A stretch of DNA of 41,723 nucleotides from Pseudomonadota bacterium (GTDB lineage: Bacteria; Myxococcota_A; Bradymonadia; UBA4248): the NCBI GenBank assembly GCA_017441205.1, contig JAFRYG010000104.1, positions 1-41,723 on the forward strand, in the 5' to 3' direction. A program made the position numbers and the translations under genes. How positions within the stretch are numbered: the stretch's first letter is position 1; every line of letters begins with the position of its first letter. Under the pieces are notes generated by a model. It made no database searches. It was not told the DNA's origin and was given only the letters and a program-made list of their open reading frames with translations. Of this stretch, positions 1 to 7,210 are shown one piece after another.

Positions 1-1
1 C

Positions 2-1456
2 AATCCGTGCGCCTATATTGTGCAGGAATATATTGAAGGTCAGTCGCTCGAAACACTGATGCGCAGCGGCTATCGTCTGACGATGCATAAGTTATTCAGG
101 CTGGTGCTGCAGCTGATAGATATTCTCGAACAGCTGCATTCTCATGAGCCTCCGATTATTCACCGCGATATCAAGTCGGCGAATATTCAGATGAAACCGC
201 TTCCGAACGGAGATTTTCAGCCTTATCTCATCGATTTCGGGGCGGTTTCAAATCCGCAGATCCAGAGCGGGGGATCGACGATTGCCGGTACCTATGGCTA
301 CATGCCGCCCGAGCAGCTCATGGGGCGCCCGGTGCCTGCCAGCGATATCTATTCACTCGCAGCGATGGTCGCCTATTTGCTCAGCGGCGTCGAACCCGGC
401 GAGATGCAGATCGTCGATTTTCATCTGGTCATTCATCCCTGTCTTGAAAATGTCCCCAGGGCTGTCGTTTCTGTGTTGCATCAGATGCTGGAACCCAAGG
501 TGGATAAGCGATTGTCGAATTATCAGATATTGCGGGACAGATTTGGGCTGTTTATGCAGGAACGGTTTGATCTGCCGGATGATGCGGATGGTGTGGCGGA
601 TCGTGATCTGACGCTCGGCAGGGTCAATGCGCTTGGACAGAGAGGCAATATGGATTTGTGGTTGTCTCTGCCTGAGGCTACGCCAAGGCAAATTCCTCAG
701 GAGTATCGGGAACTCGTCGAAGGGCATGGCATGGAGACTCAGTCCGTTTATCCAAAACTGATTAAGTATAACAGATCTTCGAGGAATTATATACTGACTT
801 TCATTTTTGTTCCTGTTTTTTTTGTGTTTTTAGGCATCATTCTGACCCTTTCAGGTATTTCTGATTTAAAGAACGGAATCGGTGATGTCGTGATGGGGAG
901 TATCTTCATAATTATGGGGAGTTTGTTTAGCATTATTGTAATTCGCAGTTATATGAAGTCTTCATATTCAAAATATATTAAAGACTACAATCGTCATTTT
1001 CCTGCATCCGGCAAAAAATTATTTGAGACATTATTTTCGCAGGGGACAAAATCGATTGCAACGGTCGTTTCCTGTGATTATATGCCTGCTTTGGGATCGG
1101 GTATTGAGTTTTATTATCTGACCAAAATGGTCGAGGATTACGGTACGACCGTCAATGGCAAACATCCTCTAATGCCTGCGAATGATAAATTGACGGGGTA
1201 TTATCATCTCAGGCCCTCATTCAGACTCATCTATAAATTCAATCCGCCGGACGATGACAATCCGGATGATCTTTACCACACCATTACGCTGCATACGGAT
1301 TTTAGCGAAACACTCAAGGCCGGCGATCCGCTGCCCATCCTCTATTACGTTAATCCCCGGGACAAGATGGATGTCATGAGCATGCCTTTTCCCTATCCTG
1401 TTCATGATTTTTTCAGCTATGAGGATATGATTCATTATAAACGGGATGAAAAATGA
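2..1456 (+). CDS. Hanks-type Ser/Thr protein kinase with C-terminal membrane domain (5' partial)
   Basis: The reading frame is open from the left edge, so the N-lobe (glycine loop and the VAIK lysine) lies outside the window; the visible part begins just before the hinge (YIVQEYIEG). The catalytic loop HRDIKSANI, the DFGAV magnesium-binding motif and a PPEQ variant of the APE motif are present, so the C-lobe looks catalytically intact. After the kinase domain come two hydrophobic segments (about nt 784-860 and 880-950) and then a soluble region of about 170 residues that resembles DUF3592-type extracellular domains (inference). It would phosphorylate Ser/Thr on unknown targets at the membrane. 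Its stop codon overlaps the start of the next kinase (ATGA at 1453-1456), so the two are probably translationally coupled. Kinase call sure; the function of the C-terminal part is not known. Confidence 0.9.
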   Translation, partial: NPCAYIVQEYIEGQSLETLMRSGYRLTMHKLFRLVLQLIDILEQLHSHEPPIIHRDIKSANIQMKPLPNGDFQPYLIDFGAVSNPQIQSGGSTIAGTYGYMPPEQLMGRPVPASDIYSLAAMVAYLLSGVEPGEMQIVDFHLVIHPCLENVPRAVVSVLHQMLEPKVDKRLSNYQILRDRFGLFMQERFDLPDDADGVADRDLTLGRVNALGQRGNMDLWLSLPEATPRQIPQEYRELVEGHGMETQSVYPKLIKYNRSSRNYILTFIFVPVFFVFLGIILTLSGISDLKNGIGDVVMGSIFIIMGSLFSIIVIRSYMKSSYSKYIKDYNRHFPASGKKLFETLFSQGTKSIATVVSCDYMPALGSGIEFYYLTKMVEDYGTTVNGKHPLMPANDKLTGYYHLRPSFRLIYKFNPPDDDNPDDLYHTITLHTDFSETLKAGDPLPILYYVNPRDKMDVMSMPFPYPVHDFFSYEDMIHYKRDEK

Positions 1457-2658
1457 TCGAAAAATACGACATAAAAAATACACCACGCGAGCTGTATGGC
1501 AAATATAATTATATTAAATTGCTCGGAGAGGGTGCCAATGGCAAGACCTGGCTTGCAAAATCCCTGAAGACAGGACAGCTTGTTGCGGTGAAGGAACTCA
1601 AATTCGGTCAGAATGACACTTTTAAGAGTCTTGAGCTATTTAAACGCGAAGCCGTGGTACTTCAGTCAGTTCAAGTGGCCGGGGTGCCAAGATTTTACGA
1701 AAGTATATTGCCAGAAGACAGTCAGGCAATTTGTTATATCATTCAGGAGTATGTTGCCTATCCGCCTTTGTCGGATATTCTGACAAAGCTTGGTCAGCTC
1801 AGTGAGGCTGATACACTGCTGATTATGGAGAAAATTGCCCGGATTCTGTACGCATTGCAGACACAGTATTCTCCGCCGATCATTCATCGCGACATCAAGC
1901 CATCGAATATCATGTGCAAAAAAATAGGAGATGGTCATGTGGATGTCTTTTTGATCGATTTCGGTGCGGTGGCCAATCCGCAAAAACGTTCGGGAGGTTC
2001 GACCGTGGCGGGTACATTTGGGTATATGGCACCCGAACAGCTTCTGGGTGATGTGACGATTCAGTCGGATTTTTATGCGCTCGGTGCGACGGCACTTCAT
2101 TGTCTGACCGGAGTGGTGCCTTACGAAATGGACTCGGATGGTTTTGAGCTCAGGTACAGGGATGTCATTTTGAAAAAAGCGCCTGGTGTCAGCGATAATA
2201 TGATGTGTTTGCTCGACAATCTGCTGGCACCGGAAATCGAGAAACGTCCCATGGATGCAGCGCATTTAATCTTGCAGATTCATCAGGTGATGGAGAATGG
2301 CTCCCCCAATGTCGATAGCGTAAGATATCGCCGAAAGCGCACACTTAATTTTACGGGTATGGACAAATATCATATTTTTTCGAGTACGCCCGGAAATGAC
2401 TGGGCGGCGGTGGCAGGTGTGATTCGATGTACCAATACGATCTATAATGATTTGAATCAGCCCGTCACCGTGTATGAATATACATTCGTCGCCGGTGATT
2501 TGACTTATGTGGGTTTTGCGGAAACTGACCAAAACTTTCGGCAGAGGAAGCTTCCGGTGCATTGTGAAGTCAGGTATGACCCTTATGATCCGCGGCTGAG
2601 TACGATTTCGAAGTATCCTGATGATTGGGGTTTGCAAGGGTGTAAGTTCTGTGATTAG
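1453..2658 (+). CDS. Hanks-type Ser/Thr protein kinase
   Basis: This is a complete 401-residue kinase. A glycine-rich loop (GEGANGKTW) is followed by VAVKEL with the ATP-positioning lysine, HRDIKPSNI in the catalytic loop, DFGAV, and MAPEQ as the APE motif. The kinase domain covers about residues 15-275. The C-terminal 125 residues have no clear membrane segment and resemble a DUF3592-like fold (pattern VYEYTFVAGDLTYVGF, later VRYDPYDPRLS). It is a paralogue of the kinase before it, with the same catalytic-loop and DFGAV-NPQ wording, but it lacks that protein's two membrane helices, so one partner may be membrane-bound and the other cytoplasmic. The start is the ATG in the ATGA overlap. Substrates are unknown. 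Confidence 0.93.
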   Translation: MIEKYDIKNTPRELYGKYNYIKLLGEGANGKTWLAKSLKTGQLVAVKELKFGQNDTFKSLELFKREAVVLQSVQVAGVPRFYESILPEDSQAICYIIQEYVAYPPLSDILTKLGQLSEADTLLIMEKIARILYALQTQYSPPIIHRDIKPSNIMCKKIGDGHVDVFLIDFGAVANPQKRSGGSTVAGTFGYMAPEQLLGDVTIQSDFYALGATALHCLTGVVPYEMDSDGFELRYRDVILKKAPGVSDNMMCLLDNLLAPEIEKRPMDAAHLILQIHQVMENGSPNVDSVRYRRKRTLNFTGMDKYHIFSSTPGNDWAAVAGVIRCTNTIYNDLNQPVTVYEYTFVAGDLTYVGFAETDQNFRQRKLPVHCEVRYDPYDPRLSTISKYPDDWGLQGCKFCD

Positions 2659-2773
2659 CTTGCATCCTTATGTTGGGGGGCGGATGTTTGGCGTTGAAAA
2701 TGGGGAGTCGGCTTCATCGCTTTCCCGGCAAGTACTTTGGAAAGCATGAGGCAAACTCCCAACTCATAATTCA

Positions 2774-4882
2774 TCAGAAGGGTTCTACTTTGTGAAATTC
2801 TCTGATTTTTTGCTGCAGTTCTATTAATTTGATGCCGTTTCCGCCAAAGTAGTAGCTGAATTTGTAATTGTCCTGATTGTATCCCTGAATGACGTGTGAT
2901 TTGTTTGAAAAATAACTGACATAATCGTCGTATGCTTTTTTCTTTTCTGGCGAGGTTCCAAAATAATCGGCATCGATTTCCATCTGAATTCCGATTCTGG
3001 TTTTGGATTTTTTTGTGCCGCCAATAATTTTGTACTCGCCTTGCGCGTCCTTTTTCCAGGTCATTGCCTGTTTCCAGAGGGTTTCCTTGAGGGCATCCAG
3101 ATTGGGAATATAGGCAGTAACATTGTCTGTATGGAAATAATAAGCCGGCTGAATGATGACTTCGTCGAAGATGTCAGTCCAGTTGATGACGAGGCCGGTC
3201 TGTTTGACTGCTTCTGAATAAGTTCCGTGATAATAGGGTGACCAGAGATATTTTACGGCATTCCATGTTTTGCCGTTGTAGGTGAATGGTTCATGGGCTT
3301 TTTTGGCGATTTCCATGAACATCTTGACGTGCCTGTTTTGCTTTACCGTTTCGGGGGATGTATCGTTCATATCTCCGATGACGGCTTCGCTGCCCATATA
3401 AATGCCGACAACATATTTGTTCCATTTTTCTGCGCCGATGGCGATTTTGACGTCATCGAAGAAGTTTTTATAGAGGTTTGTATATGTTTTATAGAAAGCA
3501 TCATACCCCATTTTATTAGCTGTATCGTATCCGGGGATTGCCGGGGGACCGATCCAAAGCCTTTTATTTTCGCCATTGGTCGATTTAATGATGAGATCCA
3601 CTGTATCTGCGACATACTTGACGTATCCGGGGCAGTGATTGTTCTGATCGCCGGTTCCCCAGTTTTTGGACATACCATCCGAGATGACGAAGTGCGTCAG
3701 TCCAAAATCGTCAATTTCCTTGGATGTGTATTGATGATAGGCATTACCTACGTAGATGAAGACCATTTTGTCCGGACATCCTTTGGCGCATGGATGTTTT
3801 TCGAGGCAATCCTGTTTGCAGCTGGCGTAAGTTTCTTTGGCATCGCATTTGCCGTCTCCGCAGCAATTGCTGCAGTCCTGGGGGCAAGTGCTGCATGTTT
3901 CTCCGTTGTTGCAAATCTTGTCGCCGCAGAATTCGCATCGGCCGCAGTCGACTGGGCACGTTTCGCATGTTTCTCCGTCGCTGCACGTGTTGTCGTCGCA
4001 AACAGCGCAGTCCTTTGGACAGGATTCGAGGGTTTCTCCGTCGCTGCACGTCTTGTCGCCGCAAACAGCGCAGTCCTTTGGACAGGATTCGAGGGTTTCT
4101 CCATTATCGCATTTGTTATTTCCGCAGTTATCCGGCTGTGTGCATTGCCCGCAGTCCTTTTCGCATGATTCGCATGTTTCTCCGTTGTCACATGAGCCAT
4201 TTCCGCAGTTATCCGGCTGCGTGCATTGTCCGCAGTCCTTTTCGCATGATTCACATGTTTCTCCGTTGTCACATGAGCCATTTCCGCAGTTATCCGGCTG
4301 TGTGCATTGCCCGCAGTCCTTTTCGCATGATTCGCATGTTTCTCCGTTGTCACATGAGCCATTTCCGCAGTTATCCGGCTGTGAACATTGCCCGCAGTCC
4401 TTTTCACATGATTCGCACGATTCATCGCCATCGCATTTGCTGTCTCCGCAGACGCTGTTTTGGGGGCAGTTTCCGCAGTCTTTTGGGCATGAATCGCATG
4501 ATTCATCGCTGCTGCATGTTCCATCGCCGCACGTGCTGGTTTCTGGGCATTTACCGCAGTCCTTTTCGCACGAACTGCAAGATTCATCGCTGCCGCATGT
4601 GCCATCGCCGCATGCTTCGGTAACCGGACAGCGTTTGCAGTCTTTTTCGCACGACTTGCACGACTCATCGCTGTCGCATGTACCATCGCCGCACCAACCG
4701 TTTGTCGCGCAGCTTCCGCAGTCTTTTTCGCAGGATTCGCAGGATTCGTCTTTATCACAGACATTATCGCCGCATTCTGCCTGCGTTTGGGAAGATTGGG
4801 ATGACTCGACAGAAGAGGAATCATCACACCCGATAAAACATGATAATGCGATTGTTAGGAGGAAAAGCCTGGTTCGTTTCAT
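2774..4882 (-). CDS. Cys-rich repeat lipoprotein with DUF4855-like C-terminal domain
   Basis: The N-terminus is a lipoprotein signal (MKRTRLFLLTIALSCFIGC; Cys19 would be lipidated) followed by a Ser-rich linker. About residues 36-360 hold 13 tandem repeats of roughly 22-27 residues with consensus CGDGxCDxxExCxSCxxDCGxC, a disulfide-rich motif common in secreted proteins of Myxococcota and relatives. The last 340 residues form a separate domain. Its features (LWSPYY, then IIQPAYYFH, then IGIQMEIDADY) resemble DUF4855, a TIM-barrel-like family often near glycan-active enzymes; this assignment is from pattern memory only. Likely role: a surface-anchored stalk of disulfide-linked modules presenting a possible carbohydrate-active head. 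Repeats 6-8 are almost identical at DNA level (81-bp units), which suggests recent expansion. It is transcribed divergently from the T2SS operon, which could export it, but this is unproven. Confidence 0.85.
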   Translation of the reverse strand: MKRTRLFLLTIALSCFIGCDDSSSVESSQSSQTQAECGDNVCDKDESCESCEKDCGSCATNGWCGDGTCDSDESCKSCEKDCKRCPVTEACGDGTCGSDESCSSCEKDCGKCPETSTCGDGTCSSDESCDSCPKDCGNCPQNSVCGDSKCDGDESCESCEKDCGQCSQPDNCGNGSCDNGETCESCEKDCGQCTQPDNCGNGSCDNGETCESCEKDCGQCTQPDNCGNGSCDNGETCESCEKDCGQCTQPDNCGNNKCDNGETLESCPKDCAVCGDKTCSDGETLESCPKDCAVCDDNTCSDGETCETCPVDCGRCEFCGDKICNNGETCSTCPQDCSNCCGDGKCDAKETYASCKQDCLEKHPCAKGCPDKMVFIYVGNAYHQYTSKEIDDFGLTHFVISDGMSKNWGTGDQNNHCPGYVKYVADTVDLIIKSTNGENKRLWIGPPAIPGYDTANKMGYDAFYKTYTNLYKNFFDDVKIAIGAEKWNKYVVGIYMGSEAVIGDMNDTSPETVKQNRHVKMFMEIAKKAHEPFTYNGKTWNAVKYLWSPYYHGTYSEAVKQTGLVINWTDIFDEVIIQPAYYFHTDNVTAYIPNLDALKETLWKQAMTWKKDAQGEYKIIGGTKKSKTRIGIQMEIDADYFGTSPEKKKAYDDYVSYFSNKSHVIQGYNQDNYKFSYYFGGNGIKLIELQQKIREFHKVEPF
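4122..4382 (-). repeat. 81-bp tandem coding repeat, three near-identical copies
   Basis: Within the Cys-rich lipoprotein gene, an 81-bp unit (27 codons, CGNGSCDNGETCESCEKDCG plus linker) occurs three times almost without change, with the same landmark at 4187, 4268 and 4349. Flanking repeats have diverged more, so this block is the most recent expansion and a likely site of slippage or copy-number variation. Confidence 0.9.
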
Positions 4883-5068
4883 TTCTTTGCTCCTCGTGAT
4901 GATGCCGGTTGATTTTTAGAGTACAGAAAATCGTTTGGTGTCGGTGTTAACAATTCTGTTACTGGCGATTATACAGATTTGAAAGAGCCCTGTCATGCAG
5001 AGAGTGAGTTTTGCATGGATTATTGTGACGATTCAGATTTCCGTGACATCATGGCCGGAGGCCGGCGA

Positions 5069-5108
5069 GCCGTATGCGCGCAGCCCGTTTTCGGGCGAGC
5101 ACATAGGC
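5069..5108 (+). repeat. Bulged-G TAT/ATA palindrome, degenerate copy
   Basis: Outer arms GCC/GGC, one unpaired G, then TATG at 5073-5076 pairing with CATA at 5102-5105, and a GC-rich inner stem closed by a TTTT loop (CCCG/CGGG). The inner arms have several mismatches, so this is the weakest member listed. Confidence 0.5.
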
Positions 5109-5154
5109 GAGCGGATGAGCCGCAGTGGCCCTTGGGCCACAAGGCGAGTGGGTG

Positions 5155-5182
5155 GCGTCGTATGCGCTGTGCGCAGAGACGC
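5155..5182 (+). repeat. Bulged-G TAT/ATA palindrome
   Basis: Outer arms GCGTC (5155-5159) and GACGC (5178-5182), unpaired G at 5160, inner arms TATGCGC and GCGCAGA with one mismatch, and a TGT loop. It is followed by a run of eight A, so on the minus strand the order would be T-run then hairpin, which is not a terminator. Confidence 0.65.
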
Positions 5183-5364
5183 AAAAAAAATGATTGAAGT
5201 TTCGTGAAGGGATTATGCGTGAGTTGTCTTAAGATTGGAGCGGTTCCCTCGAAAAATTGCCAAAAGCCATCATTGTTATAGAATGGAATGAGGTGTCTTT
5301 GCTTGCCAAATTGTCGAAATGGCTGTAGGTGTAGGCGCCATTTTTTGCGTTGTCCGGGAGAACA

Positions 5365-6102
5365 ATGAAAGAAAAGAAAACAGGATTTTACGTATTTTGC
5401 GCATTGATTGCAGTGCTCATTGCATTTGGCATATGGGCAGTGGCATCGGTGTATCAGAATTCAGAGAATCCTGAAAAGGTGTCGAAGACGCTTGAATTGG
5501 ATGTCGTCGAAGCGGATGTTCCGCCGGCGCGTCAGATTCTGGAACCGTCATTTCATCCTTCTCCGGTGGCGGTCAAGTCCAGCCAAATGGATAATGCACT
5601 GGCGGCGGAAGCGCTTGAGGAAGGCGCGACGCCGACGCAGGATGTCGGTGAAAAGGGATCGCTCGAAGGGGCGATTGTGACGGATTATCCGATGGTTTAT
5701 GCGGACAGCAAATATGAGCGGCTTCCGGATTCACCGCTGTTCGTGTTTACGGACGACATGATTTGGAAAGATGGCGAAGATGGGTTCAAGGCAAAGAAAG
5801 ATGCGCTGAGCGATCAGGCTAAGCATATTCAGGAAGCATCGATAGCACTGTCGGTTTCTCCGAGGGTTGAGATGGGCAAGACGACGGGGTACCGTCTTGT
5901 TGAAATTCCTGAAAAAACTCTTTTTGCCAAGATGGGAATGGTTTCGGGGGACGTCATCGTTTCGATTAACGGAACAACGCCCGATATGGAGCCAATGGCG
6001 CTGATGTTCGTGAATATGGCGGCAGGTAAACAGGGGCAGAGTACGATTGTTGTTGATCATCGTGGCGTGGAACGCACGATTCACCTTAGGGCAGCGCAGT
6101 AA
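5365..6102 (+). CDS. GspC-like inner-membrane PDZ protein
   Basis: This 245-residue protein has a short cytoplasmic N-terminus, one membrane anchor (about residues 8-28), a variable periplasmic stretch, and a C-terminal PDZ-like domain (about 170-245) with the pattern GYRLVEIPEKTLFAKMG, then GDVIVSINGTTP. The PDZ domain aligns with that of the next gene (GFRLLGVESGSIYSQLG, then GDTIIDVNGQP), so the two look like paralogues, but this one lacks a clear GspC homology region. I chose the ATG at 5365, with GGGAG just upstream, over an in-frame TTG at 5350 that has no ribosome-binding site. It is the first gene of the T2SS operon and overlaps the next start by one base (TAATG). A plausible role is a second, modified substrate or secretin-contacting subunit (inference). 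Confidence 0.8.
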   Translation: MKEKKTGFYVFCALIAVLIAFGIWAVASVYQNSENPEKVSKTLELDVVEADVPPARQILEPSFHPSPVAVKSSQMDNALAAEALEEGATPTQDVGEKGSLEGAIVTDYPMVYADSKYERLPDSPLFVFTDDMIWKDGEDGFKAKKDALSDQAKHIQEASIALSVSPRVEMGKTTGYRLVEIPEKTLFAKMGMVSGDVIVSINGTTPDMEPMALMFVNMAAGKQGQSTIVVDHRGVERTIHLRAAQ

Positions 6103-7157
6103 TGGATTCCAAAATTCGACTTACAGTACGAATTGTCATCGCCGCATTAGTGGTGATTATCGCCATTTGTGCCGCACGGGGAATTGGGAATATCATCTCC
6201 CGGAAGGTTATCAGCATTACGCCTTACGAAGTGTCGGTTCTGAAGGATGATGAAAAAGCAGACGTGACGCTTACTCAAAACGATGAGAATGCCGATATCC
6301 TCATCTATAACCGCAATTTGTTCAATCAGAAGGCGGGGGCGGAAGAAACCGAGCCTGAGGAAGAGGTTCCGACGGTTGAAGTCGAGGATGCGGTGGTTGA
6401 GGAAATCGCGGGAGATGGCATTCGACCGGTGCTGACAGATATGCGTGTTTTGCTGATGGGAACTCAGGTCGCGAGTGATCCTGCGTATTCCGTCGCGATG
6501 CTGATGCCGCTCGAAGGCGGAGCAGATGCGCGCATGCAGTATCTGAAAGAGGGCGGGGAACTGCTGGGTGAAGCCAGAATACTCAAAATTGTGCGGAACC
6601 GTGTCTATATGGAGCGCACGACTCAGAACAATCGTCTTGAGTATATTGATACGCGTACGACAGAAGAAGACCTCGCCGAAGCCAAGAAGTCGCTGGAAAA
6701 GGCGGCCGAGAAAGAGAAGGCGGCAGCGGCTGCTGCTGAGAAGGAAAAAGAGAAGGCTGCTGCCGGGGCCAAAGCTGCGGACAGTGTGGGTACGGCAGAG
6801 CTCGTAAAGAAGATTGACACGGATACATACGAGGTGTCGCGGGAGGCTGTGGAGGCGATTCGCAAGAATCCCAAGTCGCTCAAGAACAATCCAAAATACG
6901 GAAAATTGCCTCAAGTTCAACCTGTCTATAAAAATGGCAATATCGGCGGTTTCAGACTTCTGGGCGTCGAGAGCGGATCGATTTATTCGCAGCTTGGACT
7001 TCAGAATGGTGACACGATCATCGATGTCAACGGACAACCGATCGAAGGGCCTCAGCAGGCGATGGCTCTTTTGGATGCTTTAAAGCCCGGTCAGGATATT
7101 GGATTAAAAATCAATCGAACAGGTCAGGAGAAGACCCTGACGTTCCAATTGAAATAA
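6102..7157 (+). CDS. gspC: Type II secretion system protein GspC
   Basis: GspC links the inner-membrane platform to the secretin and takes part in substrate recognition. This 351-residue protein has an N-terminal membrane helix (about residues 7-28), a GspC-type homology region (about 105-190, with ITDMRVLLMGT-like opening, SVAMLMP and YLKEGGELLG), and a C-terminal PDZ domain (about 265-351). Between them lies a 40-residue Ala/Glu/Lys-rich stretch (about 190-230) likely to be a long helix or coiled coil; it is longer and of lower complexity than in typical GspC. The start overlaps the stop of the preceding GspC-like gene, indicating co-translation. The gene is followed directly by gspD, the usual T2SS order, which supports the call. 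Confidence 0.88.
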   Translation: MDSKIRLTVRIVIAALVVIIAICAARGIGNIISRKVISITPYEVSVLKDDEKADVTLTQNDENADILIYNRNLFNQKAGAEETEPEEEVPTVEVEDAVVEEIAGDGIRPVLTDMRVLLMGTQVASDPAYSVAMLMPLEGGADARMQYLKEGGELLGEARILKIVRNRVYMERTTQNNRLEYIDTRTTEEDLAEAKKSLEKAAEKEKAAAAAAEKEKEKAAAGAKAADSVGTAELVKKIDTDTYEVSREAVEAIRKNPKSLKNNPKYGKLPQVQPVYKNGNIGGFRLLGVESGSIYSQLGLQNGDTIIDVNGQPIEGPQQAMALLDALKPGQDIGLKINRTGQEKTLTFQLK

Positions 7158-7210
7158 CAGTTCTTTGCAGCATTTTGCGGATGCTGCAGAGAGGATTGAG
7201 ACAGAGAAAA

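Larger units (their letters stand above)
4883..5364. other. 482-bp divergent intergenic region with GC-rich hairpin island
   Basis: This space separates the minus-strand lipoprotein gene from the plus-strand T2SS operon and should hold both promoters; I could not identify a convincing promoter pair with proper spacing. Its middle (about 5045-5185) is strikingly GC-rich and full of inverted repeats, including GTGGCCC/GGGCCAC around 5125-5140, and the segment GCGAG recurs between the hairpins. Two hairpins of the dispersed G-TAT/ATA family (5069-5108 and 5155-5182) lie in it. An open frame of 72 codons crosses the island but follows the palindromes and is not credible as a gene. Confidence 0.7.

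Noticed and set aside
4122..4382. Regular repeats considered as CRISPR
   Set aside because: 81-bp units are contiguous, in frame and encode Cys modules; there are no unique spacers. The same holds for the 129-bp and 39-bp arrays.
3837..4919. 360-codon open frame opposite the Cys-rich lipoprotein gene
   Set aside because: A shadow of the repeats: its translation repeats SFSHDSHVSPLS in step with the Cys modules, and there is no ribosome-binding site.
4979..5197. 72-codon open frame in the divergent intergenic region
   Set aside because: It runs through the palindromic GC-rich island, has no ribosome-binding site and no recognisable protein features.
5257..5282. TTGCCA and TATAGA as a promoter for the T2SS operon
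   Set aside because: The spacer is only 14 bases, too short for a sigma-70 promoter.
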